A DNA stretch of 64,000 bases from Mycobacterium sp. Aquia_216 (GTDB lineage Bacteria; Actinomycetota; Actinomycetes; Mycobacteriales; Mycobacteriaceae): positions 4,340,001 through 4,404,000 of the forward strand of contig NZ_CP113529.1 of NCBI RefSeq assembly GCF_026723865.1, in the 5' to 3' direction. A program made the position numbers and the translations under genes. A model generated the notes under the pieces. It was not told the DNA's origin and ran no database searches. It saw only the letters and a list, made by a program, of their open reading frames with translations. Of this stretch, positions 1-8,110 are shown in pieces (within the stretch, counting starts at the first letter, position 1; each line of letters starts with the position of its first letter).

Positions 1-179
1 TCGGCATAGATGGTCCCGAAGGCCAACGACGATTTGCCGGATCCGGAGATCCCCGTGAACGCGACCAGCGCATCACGCGGCGCCACGACATCCACACCTC
101 GTAGGTTGTGGACCCGCGTCCCGTAAACGCGCACACAAGGGTCGATGTCATCCGTGCGTCTGTAGGACATCTCTGTCAT
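1..179 (-). CDS. UvrA-like excinuclease subunit A paralogue, N-terminal part (runs off the left edge)
   Basis: The first 59 codons are visible on the minus strand; the rest lies outside the window. After a short lead there is a VHNLRGVDV segment and then a Walker A motif reading [17 protein letters not shown], which is the hallmark of the first ATPase domain of UvrA and of UvrA-like drug-resistance paralogues. UvrA proteins scan DNA for damage as part of nucleotide excision repair. A start at the ATG at 179 is chosen; a second in-frame ATG lies at 170. Whether it is the housekeeping uvrA or a shorter paralogue cannot be told from this piece. Confidence 0.75.
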   Translation of the reverse strand, partial: MTEMSYRRTDDIDPCVRVYGTRVHNLRGVDVVAPRDALVAFTGISGSGKSSLAFGTIYA

Positions 180-414
180 CGTGCTCGGACGGGTACCCGT
201 GCCGCGGCCACGCAAGCACGATGCGGACACGACACCGGCCGATGCGACCGATCCATCAGGCCCTCAAGGCCGCCGGCCTCGTTCCGGGCGAACCAGCTGT
301 GCAACGTCTGCCGCAATACCCCAAACTTCTCGGGAGCCTGCGACACCGACAACCCATCGGCAATCACCGCCAACAAGCCGCATACCTCTGCTCGGCCATG
401 CTCACCTCGCTCAT
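176..414 (-). pseudogene. IS481-type transposase, N-terminal fragment with frameshift
   Basis: Reading leftward from an ATG at 414 gives MSEVSMAEQRYAA and then a frameshift near 375; the next frame continues LLAVIADGLSVSQ, a helix-turn-helix segment, and a [12 protein letters not shown] stretch typical of IS481-family transposases. The DDE catalytic domain is missing: the frame stops at 176, where the start of the UvrA-like gene takes over. The element has been reduced to its left end plus about 75 codons. Base composition resembles the host. Family assignment is from pattern recognition of the N-terminal domain only. Confidence 0.65.
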
Positions 415-422
415 CTAGGGAG

Positions 423-515
423 TGTCAAGGATCAGCCGAAATAACTGTCAACCATCAGCCGAAACACCGTGAGGCACCACCCGAAGGCAACATGTCAAGC
501 AACAGCCGAGGTCAT
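423..515. repeat. Three copies of a TGTCAA-N3-CAGCCGA terminal motif
   Basis: Related 23-bp units begin at 423, 446 and 493, each starting TGTCAA and containing CAGCCGA. The spacing is 23 and then 47 bp, about two units. They lie directly outside the 5' end of the transposase fragment, so they are probably the end of the insertion sequence with subterminal transposase-binding repeats. The opposite end is not present in the window. Confidence 0.5.
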
Positions 516-526
516 ACACTTTTACG

Positions 527-573
527 GTGGGGCGGGCGGGGCTCGAACCCGCGACCAACGGATTATGAGTCCG
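527..573. repeat. attL-like direct repeat: 47-bp copy of the tRNA 3' half
   Basis: This segment is identical over 47 bp to 4986-5032, the 3' part of the complete CAU-anticodon tRNA gene from just past the discriminator base into the anticodon stem. The 5' part of a tRNA is absent here, so it is not a functional gene. Together the two copies bracket a 4.4 kb island, as expected for site-specific integration at a tRNA 3' end. Confidence 0.85.
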
Positions 574-859
574 TATCCGGCGTTGCTAGCGTCGGACCAG
601 CAAGCATCAGTGAATCTTCCACGGATTCATTCTGGACAGTTAAACCCCTTGTTATTCAATCTCTTTCAACGATTGCAAGCAATCAATCAAGCTGTTAGTC
701 AGCAAACTTGCAGGTGGGAGCGGCGTTAGCTGGGTCAACACGCCATGTTGACGACATGTTGACGGGCGGTCCGAGCTGAACAAGTTTGCTGATTCAAAAC
801 CCAAGGTTGAACCCGCGCGCCATCCACCAGGGCGGGGGGTGGGTAGCTAGTATCTGCGC
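574..859. other. Non-coding left end of island with TGTTGAC repeats
   Basis: No gene is seen in this stretch. It holds GTCAACA at 734-740 (inverted) and TGTTGAC at 746-752 and 757-763; the same word occurs at 4894-4900 near the right end of the island, followed by GTTGACA at 4906-4912. The placement just inside both ends resembles arm-type integrase or excisionase binding sites. This is inference from position and repetition. Confidence 0.4.
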
Positions 860-1888
860 GTGTCAGATGGCGAGGACCGCGCAATCAGTAGCAGACTTCT
901 ATCATTTGGTCCGGTCAAAACCTTTAAGAGCTTTGGCCCGGTGAGCAAGTGGACGCTAACTTGTATGTTTCTGTCCGGTTGGATTCTGCTCTACGCATTG
1001 ATCAAAGAGGATCTGAGTAAATCAGAATGGTGGCATAGCCTTTCATACATACCCAATATTGCTGCGGGCCTGACAGGTTTTCTTATCGGCGCGCCGGTTG
1101 CCCTAGTCTTATTGGCAAGCTTCACCATCGAACGCGAAGAGCGAACAGCGCTTGATAGAGCCAACCGTTTAACAACCTTCGCGTGGACCCAGCTCCGCGA
1201 CGAGATCAACGACCTATGTTCCGAGTCGCGGTTCTATGGCCTTCGTTTCGATGCAGCAAGCGTGTATGACGGATATCGCGTAGTTATCCAGGAATTTGAA
1301 AGGTACCGGATCAGTCCTCATACAGACCACGATTTTGATGAACTACAAGCTCACTTACGTCAACAATTGCCGAATTGGGTAGACGCTTTGAATACCGTCA
1401 CCCAAAGCGTCGGAACGCATAAACAAATACAACTCCGTTGGTCTGCGATTCTCGCCAATTGGAGCACGCTAGACCAATACGTCCGGTTGCAGCGGCTAGA
1501 ACGAAGTCTGCCGTGGTTTGATTACGTAGTCCATGCAGACATACGTAATCGTCTCTCCGCAATCGAAAATCCGGTTAGCAGGTTTTCCGCGATCCATGAT
1601 GAGGGCGCTACAAGCTCCTATTCGAATATGTCTGCGTGCTATAGGCGGGCAAGCGAATGCTCGTACCTGAGTAAAGAAAGTTTCGATAAATACTTTCTCG
1701 GTGCAGGCAGCGGTGCTATAGGATTTCCTTGGCAGGCGAATCTCGATTACCCGAAGGAAGCCAGCATAGCGGTCACGGCGTTATCCGAACTCAAAGCTGC
1801 CGTGGAGCTAGTCGACGAAGAAAACTGGCCCGCAGCCGCCAGCACGCCTACCGAAAAGCCGTCAACCCGACCGCTTGGCTTCAATTGA
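860..1888 (+). CDS. Island-borne membrane protein of unknown function, 342 aa
   Basis: I do not recognise this protein. Two hydrophobic segments lie near residues 35-55 and 65-90, followed by a basic, mostly helical soluble part rich in Arg, Tyr and Gln. The start is the GTG at 860. Codon use is clearly more AT-rich than in flanking mycobacterial genes, which supports acquisition with the island. Its 3' end overlaps the integrase remnant on the other strand by 27 bp. Position beside other membrane proteins in a tRNA-integrated island makes a phage-related or defence role possible, but nothing in the sequence proves it. Confidence 0.7.
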   Translation: MSDGEDRAISSRLLSFGPVKTFKSFGPVSKWTLTCMFLSGWILLYALIKEDLSKSEWWHSLSYIPNIAAGLTGFLIGAPVALVLLASFTIEREERTALDRANRLTTFAWTQLRDEINDLCSESRFYGLRFDAASVYDGYRVVIQEFERYRISPHTDHDFDELQAHLRQQLPNWVDALNTVTQSVGTHKQIQLRWSAILANWSTLDQYVRLQRLERSLPWFDYVVHADIRNRLSAIENPVSRFSAIHDEGATSSYSNMSACYRRASECSYLSKESFDKYFLGAGSGAIGFPWQANLDYPKEASIAVTALSELKAAVELVDEENWPAAASTPTEKPSTRPLGFN

Positions 1889-2455
1889 CACAACGTTGTT
1901 TTCAGCGACTTTGACAACAGGACGGGCCAACGGCGCAGCTTTACCGCCTTCGGCGCTAGAAATGTAATCGCCGTACACGTCCAAAGTCAGGGTAAAAGTG
2001 CTGTGCCCCAACCATTTCGATACCTGCATGTAGTGCTCACCGCTAGACAAGCTCATTACCGCGAAGCTGTGCCGCAGGTCATGCCATCGCGCAGCGGGCA
2101 ACTTGTGTGCTTTCAACGCAGGCGCAAGGTAGCGCTTGTAGACGTTGGAGCAATCGATTGGTTCGGCGTAGTTGTACCGGCTGGCGCTATCGCGGGTATC
2201 CAGGCCAGCATCTAGCGCGGCCTTCATTGAATACCGGGCGGGAAACAGCGGCGCATATAGGTCCGCAGCGTTCGGGTGCGTTTCGGCCAGGTAGTCGCGC
2301 AAGTCATCGGCCAGCCAGCCATCTAGCGGCACGGTTCGAATCGATTTGGCCGATTTAGGGGTGTCAACGATCCATCGACCACCGCGCTTGGTTTTGGTCC
2401 GCGATCCACCAATGCGGTTGGGGTTCCCAGGCGCGGCCGGCTCTGCGCGTTCCCC
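1862..2455 (-). pseudogene. Tyrosine recombinase (phage-type integrase), C-terminal remnant
   Basis: The open frame has no credible start codon and is closed upstream by a TGA at 2456-2458. It contains TPKSAKSIRTVPLDGW and then the catalytic C-terminal half of a tyrosine integrase: HDLRH (the HxxR box), LGHST and the nucleophile region LDVYGDY. The N-terminal arm-binding and core-binding domains are gone, about half of a normal 380-400 aa integrase. Catalytic residues R, H and Y are still readable, so decay of the N-terminus appears to have immobilised the island. Confidence 0.75.
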
Positions 2456-2462
2456 TCAGTTG

Positions 2463-3089
2463 CTAACCCTCTTCTCTGGCCTTGATACGCGTAACGTTTT
2501 GAAAAGTCTTGGTATCTAGGTAGACCGGGTTGCGGTGTGGCCTATCGTCTTTGTCTTGGTATTCGACACGGCCGACGAATACTGAACGTAGTTCGGGAAG
2601 AACAGGGCGATTCAACTGTGGAGCTTGCTGAGCGAGTTTTCGTTCCTTCTCGTATTCATCGAGTGCAATACCCGACTCCCACATCGTTCTCCACTCTTGG
2701 CCGGGTGCTAGAACAACGATGCTCTCTGGTAGGTAAAGCGAGGTAACTCTGTCGCCGGTAGCAAGATTGTCCCAAGGCACCACATCTAACGGCGGTAGGG
2801 TTAATCTGATCCCATAGGCAGGAGTCTCGCCGAAGTTCTTGACTACGAAGTCAAGGTAGTGCCAGTCTTGGTGGTTCAAATCGGCATAGACGACGACGTT
2901 CGGCTGCGCAACTCTTTCGCGCGTAAGCCGCATTTCGCGAAGCTGGCGCAGCGCGAGGTACGCGGCGACGGCCGCAATCCCAGCAGTAACCCATATGCCC
3001 CAGGCCGCCCACGCATCAGCACCCATGGAGCTAAGCCTAGACGTTGGCTGTTTGGAGGACCTTCCGGGTAAGTTGAACCGGCGTGTCAT
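2463..3089 (-). CDS. Island-borne single-pass membrane protein of unknown function
   Basis: About 208 aa from the ATG at 3089. A single hydrophobic helix (AAWGIWVTAGIAAVAAYLAL) near residues 29-48 is followed by a soluble domain that probably faces the cytoplasm. No enzyme motif is recognised. An internal ATG at 3026 just before the membrane helix is an alternative start. It lies head to head with the next gene with under 40 bp between them, so they may share control. Confidence 0.65.
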   Translation of the reverse strand: MTRRFNLPGRSSKQPTSRLSSMGADAWAAWGIWVTAGIAAVAAYLALRQLREMRLTRERVAQPNVVVYADLNHQDWHYLDFVVKNFGETPAYGIRLTLPPLDVVPWDNLATGDRVTSLYLPESIVVLAPGQEWRTMWESGIALDEYEKERKLAQQAPQLNRPVLPELRSVFVGRVEYQDKDDRPHRNPVYLDTKTFQNVTRIKAREEG

Positions 3090-3125
3090 CACCAGGGCGG
3101 TTGCGGGCCTGTCTACCTTTGACTG

Positions 3126-3869
3126 GTGGTAGTCGCCAACAGCTTTCTAGAGCACAACAGTTGGCTCCCCGGCGTTGTGGTCGCAGTCGTTCTGTTCGTA
3201 ATCGGAGCGATTCAACGGCACCGCGATAAGCAATCGAAAACATTCGACTACCAAATCATCTCTGATGTGCCAATCCTCAGGACTCGTCCAAGCGATTTGA
3301 AGGTGTTGTACCAGGATGAGGAACTTCAACACCCGCGCTTGTTGCGCGCAGCATTCAGGAATACCGGCAACCAGGTAATTAAAGAGGTCGAGTTTTTACA
3401 ACACTATTCAATCAACTTCAAGGACGCTAAGTTGGCAGACGCCCAACTTGATGTCGAAAAACCGCGTGGCATAGTTCGTCACCTAATCGTGGATGAAAAA
3501 GGGCAAGTTGAAATTTTCTGTAGAACCATCAATGCAGGAGATGGGTTTGTGGTACAGATACTTCTGGACTCAGAAGGTCCATCCAAAGTCGACGTGACTG
3601 GAAGGATTGAGGGCTGGTCACGTCCATCGAAATCGGTCGATTTAGTTAATCAGTTTGACCTGGTTCGATTTCTCCGCATGCTGTCCATTCCCTTTATTTT
3701 TGCCCTGGTGATAGCGGTGTACTTTCTGTCATCGAAAATTTTTGTGGCAGATATTGGAAAGTCTTTTGGTGCGGTAGGTAGCGCTATCGCTATATCATTT
3801 AGCGCTGCGGTAACCTGGGTCCTCGCTCTGTCCGACTATTATGAGAAGAAATTTCGATGGATACCGTAA
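3126..3869 (+). CDS. Island-borne membrane protein of unknown function, 247 aa
   Basis: Begins with GTG at 3126. A membrane helix lies near residues 14-27 (VVVAVVLFVIGAI), then a roughly 150-residue soluble domain with alternating short hydrophobic strands, then two hydrophobic helices near residues 185-205 and 215-237. The composition is rich in Lys, Asn and Ile compared with chromosomal genes here. No family is recognised. The order TM, beta-rich domain, TM pair suggests a sensor or effector embedded in the inner membrane, but that is only topology. Confidence 0.65.
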   Translation: MVVANSFLEHNSWLPGVVVAVVLFVIGAIQRHRDKQSKTFDYQIISDVPILRTRPSDLKVLYQDEELQHPRLLRAAFRNTGNQVIKEVEFLQHYSINFKDAKLADAQLDVEKPRGIVRHLIVDEKGQVEIFCRTINAGDGFVVQILLDSEGPSKVDVTGRIEGWSRPSKSVDLVNQFDLVRFLRMLSIPFIFALVIAVYFLSSKIFVADIGKSFGAVGSAIAISFSAAVTWVLALSDYYEKKFRWIP

Positions 3870-3905
3870 TGTTTTGGCTCGGACCCGCGATTAGGCGGTG
3901 AGTGA

Positions 3906-4661
3906 GTGAAGCCTGTTGAGCGGATATTTCCCAACTGGCGAGAATTTGCTCGAGACCACATAATTTGGATTCTCGGCCTGTTACCGCTCGTGTTGGCTGG
4001 AATCAAGTTGTTCGCCGTGTCAGAAGGTGATCCTGAAGTTTTTCGGTTTCTGTTACGCGATTTAAACGTGGTGCAATTAGTTATCGCGACGGTAGTGCCT
4101 TTTGCGCCTCTAGTAATTTTTTGGACGTATGTTGTGTGGCTGGACTGGATTCGGCGGACGCCTGCCGCAGTGCGCAACCAGGTCATGCCAGAGTGGCTTG
4201 ATCAACCGATATGGAACGCAGCAATGCTCATCGTACTAATCATGCCGACGTTTCAAATTCTCATAAGCATTGCCATTTTAATGTTTCTCTTTTTTCGCCG
4301 TCGCCGCGCGCGAAAGAAGGCAGAGCTTCGATGGGGAGCGAATCATGGGCAGACATTAGCTCCGATATATTGGAGCGCTCGCGGCTTCTTGTTCGGACTA
4401 GTACTTCAAGGCTTGATCGGTTCGTCTGGAAGTTGGTTCCCGGCGGAGGCGGTGAAAGTCAGGGGTTCAGATGTTCAAGCTGCATATGTGATCTCGTACG
4501 ACCGTGACTGGACGACGGTTTTGGATAGCCACAAAAAGATCAAATTGTATAAAACCGAGTCTGTAGAATCGCGTAGCGCCTGTATTGGCGACTGGACCTG
4601 GTTAGGCAGGCCAATCACGAAGGTCTTCAGTAGTGCGCCTGAACCTATATGTCCGGGTTGA
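3906..4661 (+). CDS. Island-borne polytopic membrane protein of unknown function, 251 aa
   Basis: GTG start at 3906, 36 bp after the preceding gene in the same direction, so probably co-transcribed. Hydrophobic segments near residues 20-38, 57-78, 100-128 and 152-165 suggest four membrane passes, with a basic RRRRARKK patch after the third and a polar C-terminal tail of about 80 residues. No family match is recognised. Codon use is again AT-richer than the host. Confidence 0.65.
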   Translation: MKPVERIFPNWREFARDHIIWILGLLPLVLAGIKLFAVSEGDPEVFRFLLRDLNVVQLVIATVVPFAPLVIFWTYVVWLDWIRRTPAAVRNQVMPEWLDQPIWNAAMLIVLIMPTFQILISIAILMFLFFRRRRARKKAELRWGANHGQTLAPIYWSARGFLFGLVLQGLIGSSGSWFPAEAVKVRGSDVQAAYVISYDRDWTTVLDSHKKIKLYKTESVESRSACIGDWTWLGRPITKVFSSAPEPICPG

Positions 4662-4985
4662 CCCGCTGCGCCACGCGGAGCTGAAACGAAGCAATTGCGA
4701 GTGTCCCCGCCGTTCGGTTTGGTCCGGTGGTGTTTCGCCGCTAGCGCGGCTCAACAGTCCCGTTGCGGTCTTGCGTTGCGTAGGTGGTCAGAACTAGCCG
4801 CCGGGATTCAACTTGGCTCGTTTCGTCTGGCGAATCAGGCTCTAGCTCGGCGTTTGCTAGCGCCGCACCGCTTGCTTGGTACAACGGTTGGTATGTTGAC
4901 AGCGCGTTGACAGAGCGGGCTTTTAGCCGGATTTAATCAATGGCCAGCAAACCCTGAAACTAGCTCTCACCTGCATTTTTACCTT
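4662..4985. other. Non-coding right end of island
   Basis: No supported gene. It contains the TGTTGAC word at 4894-4900 and GTTGACA at 4906-4912, which mirror repeats near the left end, and runs directly into the duplicated tRNA 3' segment. Confidence 0.5.
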
Positions 4986-5032
4986 GTGGGGCGGGCGGGG
5001 CTCGAACCCGCGACCAACGGATTATGAGTCCG
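4986..5032. repeat. attR-like direct repeat inside the intact tRNA gene
   Basis: Identical 47-bp partner of 527-573. It covers the tRNA from the anticodon stem to one base past the 3' end, so integration rebuilt a whole tRNA at this end and left the truncated copy at the other. Confidence 0.85.
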
Positions 5033-5060
5033 CGGCTCTAACCAACTGAGCTACCGCCCC
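4987..5060 (-). tRNA. tRNA with CAU anticodon (elongator Met, or Ile with modified C34)
   Basis: Read on the minus strand, this 74-nt sequence folds as a complete cloverleaf: acceptor stem GGGGCGG pairing with CCGCCCC, D stem GCUC/GAGC, anticodon stem GCGGA/UCCGU around loop CUCAUAA, and T stem GCGGG/CCCGC around UUCGAGC. The discriminator is A and CCA is not encoded. Initiator tRNA is unlikely because the first acceptor pair is G-C and the anticodon stem lacks the GGG/CCC triplet. Elongator Met and lysidine-type Ile cannot be separated with certainty. Confidence 0.9.
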
Positions 5061-5249
5061 CGGCGGTTAACGGGTTCGACCTTAGCGCCAGCTCCCACGC
5101 CCGGCGATGCCATGGTCGCCCAGTCCCGCCGCCGAAGCCGAACGGGATAAGCGTAGTGACACGACCAAAGCGCAGTCAGTTCGCGAGGGTAGGGTCATGA
5201 CGGCGGTCACGGCAATACGCCGCGACCAACAACGATGCGAGGAAATCCA

Positions 5250-5570
5250 GTGTCCGAAACCAAGCTTACGGTCATCTACGACAACCCCACCGACCCGGCC
5301 GCCTTCGAAAGCGCCTATGAGGCAGAACAATTGGAGCTCGCTCGGCGGATACCGGGATATCTGCGGCTTGAGGCGTCGAAGGTTTGGCCGAAAGAAGACG
5401 GCAGCCCGACGCCCGCTTACCGGATGATCGACCTGTACTACCCGACTTACGACGACGTCAGTGTGGCGGTGACGACACCGGAAGCAGGCGCGTTCTTCGA
5501 AGCGCTGGGGCGCCTCGCCACTGGCGGGGTACGGGTACTGGTCTCCGACATCGAGGTGCCGCAGCACTGA
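5250..5570 (+). CDS. EthD-family protein
   Basis: About 106 aa of an EthD-type ferredoxin-like (dimeric alpha-beta barrel) domain: TKLTVIYDNPTDPAAFESAY, then a central strand with IPGYLRLE, and a final VSDIEV strand. These small proteins accompany or help degradative enzymes; no substrate can be named. The GTG at 5250 is preferred to the ATG at 5235 because GAGGAA lies 7 nt upstream of it, while the ATG has no ribosome site. It stands alone, next to the tRNA gene. Confidence 0.75.
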   Translation: MSETKLTVIYDNPTDPAAFESAYEAEQLELARRIPGYLRLEASKVWPKEDGSPTPAYRMIDLYYPTYDDVSVAVTTPEAGAFFEALGRLATGGVRVLVSDIEVPQH

Positions 5571-5604
5571 TCTCGAGCGGCCGTAGGCCGCCGCCGTGGT
5601 CAGC

Positions 5605-5784
5605 TCAGTCGTCGATATGTGTCGGCGACGTGGTGAGTACTACGCAACGTTGCCAGGTGCCGTCAGCCTGAACGGGTCCGTCGCACTTGCTGGCAACGAA
5701 CCCTCCGTACTGGCACCCAGCGCTGGCCGCCGACGCGAAGGCAATCAGCGCGGCAGCCAGTTCTGCGACCCACCGTCGCGTCAA
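5605..5784 (-). CDS. Small secreted CDGP-motif protein, 59 aa
   Basis: A short frame with TTG start at 5784, 2 bp beyond the stop of the CMD-family gene upstream, so probably co-transcribed with it. It has a signal-peptide-like N-terminus (TRRWVAELAAALIAFASAASA), then Cys, a KCDGP motif, and a third Cys in WQRCVVL. Mycobacteria carry a family of tiny exported proteins with a CDGP motif; function is unknown. The TTG start is inferred, as no ATG or GTG fits. Confidence 0.6.
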   Translation of the reverse strand: MTRRWVAELAAALIAFASAASAGCQYGGFVASKCDGPVQADGTWQRCVVLTTSPTHIDD

Positions 5785-5786
5785 CG

Positions 5787-6647
5787 TCAGCTGAAAACCG
5801 TCTGACCGTCGACATCGAGCAGGTAACGCTCGGTGCCGCTCTCAACCCGGGGGGCGTCCCCGCCCAGCGAGACCGCGATTTTATTGCTGGCGTTGCGCAT
5901 GACGTCGAGGGTGAGCTCGACGGCTTCGACCTGGGAAAACCGAGCGCGCACCTCGGCGACAACGTCGGCGTCGAGGTGCGCCGGCGTCCAAATTAACCCA
6001 TCGGCATAGCGCAGCGCTGCTTTTGCGCGCTCATCGATCAGCGTCGAGCTCTCGAACTGCACGATGTCGTCGTACAGCGCCTCCGAACCCCCGGCATCCA
6101 GCGCCCTGCTCTCCCGCACCGATTTGCACAGCCGGCAGTTGTGCTGCGCCGCCCCGCGCAGCCGCACCAACTCGGAGGTCACCGGGTCAAGCGCCCGCAT
6201 CCGGCCGACCGCGGGCAGGAACTCGTTGAACACCTCACCCGACGGGTCGGTGGCGTGATCCCACTCGATCGGGCCGCCCGTCCAGCCGAGATAACCCGAG
6301 CCGACACCCAACGCTTCCAGCCCGGCCCGCACCCGCGGCACGAAGTCGGCGATGTACATCGCCACCACGACACCAAAGGTGCTGTCCCCCAACGCCTTGA
6401 ACAATCGCGACCGCTGCTCGCCAGTGATCGCGGAAACGTCGGCGCTGAATTGCTCGGCGAACTCGGTGACGACGGCTTCGGCCTCGGATTCGGGTTGGTC
6501 GACCGAAACCTCGACCGGCAGCGGCGGCAGCGACATCGTCTGCGCACACACCCGACGCACCAAGCCCACCAGGCGAGCATCAGCCGGCGGAGACAGGGCC
6601 ACCAACCGCGTCAGCTGAGCATCTCGAACCGTAGCGGGAGTCACCAT
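5787..6647 (-). CDS. Carboxymuconolactone decarboxylase / AhpD-like protein, 286 aa
   Basis: The central part has the CMD-family redox signature: [17 protein letters not shown], in which the CxxC pair and following residues match the AhpD-type proton-relay site. The C-terminal [10 protein letters not shown] and [20 protein letters not shown] segments are typical of two-domain CMD proteins. A role in peroxide reduction or thiol redox is likely. From memory the M. tuberculosis counterpart is Rv2313c. It lies 16 bp downstream of the PmbA-like gene in the same direction, so an operon is probable. Confidence 0.7.
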   Translation of the reverse strand: MVTPATVRDAQLTRLVALSPPADARLVGLVRRVCAQTMSLPPLPVEVSVDQPESEAEAVVTEFAEQFSADVSAITGEQRSRLFKALGDSTFGVVVAMYIADFVPRVRAGLEALGVGSGYLGWTGGPIEWDHATDPSGEVFNEFLPAVGRMRALDPVTSELVRLRGAAQHNCRLCKSVRESRALDAGGSEALYDDIVQFESSTLIDERAKAALRYADGLIWTPAHLDADVVAEVRARFSQVEAVELTLDVMRNASNKIAVSLGGDAPRVESGTERYLLDVDGQTVFS

Positions 6648-6663
6648 GCCCGATACGTTACGA

Positions 6664-8037
6664 CTACTGCGCCTGGCTCACCGACGACATGTGGAAATCC
6701 GGGATCCGCAGGGTCGGCATCGCCGTGCGGGTGACCCAATCGCCCCACTCCCGCGGCAGGGTCTTCTCGCTGACACCGGCCTCCGTGGCGCGCCGCAGCA
6801 GATCCAACGGGCTCTCGTTGAAGCGGAAGTTGTTCACCGCGGCGGTGACTTCGCCATCCTCGATCAGGTACACCCCGTCACGGGTCAGCCCGGTGAGCAA
6901 CAACGTGGTGGGATCGACCTCGCGGATGTACCACAGCGTGGTCAGCAGCAAGCCCCGCTCGGTGCCGGCGATCATGTCGGCGAGGTCTTTCGATCCGCCG
7001 GTCATCACCAGGTTGTCGGCCGCGACAGCGACCTCGGCGTCGAACTTGGCGGCGCTGGCCCGCGGGTAGGCCAGCGCGTTGATCACCCCATTGCGGATCC
7101 AGTCGACGTGGCCGATCTCCATGCCGTTGTCGAACACCGACACGGTCTCCGTGGAGCTGCTCGCCGACACGAACGGTGTGCAGGCCAGCCCGGGCGCCAT
7201 CGGGTCGGAGAACAACGTCAACGGCAGATCGGTGAGCCGCTCCCCCACCCGGGTCCCGCCGCCGGGCGCCGAGAACGCGGTGCGTCCCTCCTGCGCACCC
7301 CGCCCGGCCATTGACCAGCCCAGGTAGATCATCATGTCGGCGACCGTCGACGGCGGCATGATCGTCTCGTAGCGTCCCGCGGGCAGCTCGACGCTGCGCT
7401 CCGCCCAGCCCAGCCGTAGCGACAGGTCCTCGAGCAGCGAATCCGTCGGCACGTCAACGAAATCGGGCGTCCCGATACCCGCCCAGGCGCTGGCGTCACC
7501 GCGCTTGCCGTTGATCTCCACCGCACCGGCGGGTTGCGTGAAACGCCGGCGCAGCCCCGTCGACGACGCCAGGAACGTCGTCGAAACACTGTGGTGGGCA
7601 AAGCCATACAGCCGATCGGTGCCCCGGAATCCGCGGCTCAACGAGCCCGCGACATCGGCGAACACCTCGGCGCCGGTGCCGGGCACCGGCGCATCCCAAT
7701 CCGCGGGCACTCCGGTATCGGTCAGCAGCGGTGCGGCATCGCCGGCCTCCGGCGCGGAACGGGCTGCCTCTTGCGACGCGGCCACCAGAGCCGGGATCAC
7801 CCGAGGGTCCACCTCCGCGGACACCACCGTACCGATGGAAGCGCTATCACCTTTGCGTAGAATCGAAATGATCGAGATGTTGCGGCTGTGCGAAACCCCG
7901 TTGGTGGTCATCGAATTGCCCGCCCACCGCAACGTCGCCTCGACCCTATCGGTGACCAACACCATGGTCTCGTCGACATGGCCCAGTTTCGCCGCCTCTT
8001 CCAACACGAGGTTGACGACGTGCTGCGCGGTGATCAT
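6664..8037 (-). CDS. TldD/PmbA family peptidase-related protein, PmbA type
   Basis: 457 aa from the ATG at 8037, which has GGGGGAGAG about ten bases upstream; a TTG at 8058 is less likely. It has the PmbA-type layout with [14 protein letters not shown] at the N-terminus and [18 protein letters not shown] near the end, and lacks the HExxxH metal site that its partner carries. PmbA and TldD form a heterodimeric metalloprotease that trims modified peptides and antitoxins in E. coli. It lies 73 bp downstream of the tldD-like gene; counterpart of Rv2314c from memory. Confidence 0.85.
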   Translation of the reverse strand: MITAQHVVNLVLEEAAKLGHVDETMVLVTDRVEATLRWAGNSMTTNGVSHSRNISIISILRKGDSASIGTVVSAEVDPRVIPALVAASQEAARSAPEAGDAAPLLTDTGVPADWDAPVPGTGAEVFADVAGSLSRGFRGTDRLYGFAHHSVSTTFLASSTGLRRRFTQPAGAVEINGKRGDASAWAGIGTPDFVDVPTDSLLEDLSLRLGWAERSVELPAGRYETIMPPSTVADMMIYLGWSMAGRGAQEGRTAFSAPGGGTRVGERLTDLPLTLFSDPMAPGLACTPFVSASSSTETVSVFDNGMEIGHVDWIRNGVINALAYPRASAAKFDAEVAVAADNLVMTGGSKDLADMIAGTERGLLLTTLWYIREVDPTTLLLTGLTRDGVYLIEDGEVTAAVNNFRFNESPLDLLRRATEAGVSEKTLPREWGDWVTRTAMPTLRIPDFHMSSVSQAQ

Positions 8038-8110
8038 CGGCGCCACTCTCCCCCGCAAGCGGGCGGTACCCCCACAGCATCACTTCGTTCTGCATCGTCG
8101 CCGACGCGGA

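Noticed and set aside
527..573. Second tRNA gene
   Set aside because: Only the 3' part is present; there is no 5' acceptor strand or D arm, so it is an attachment-site copy.
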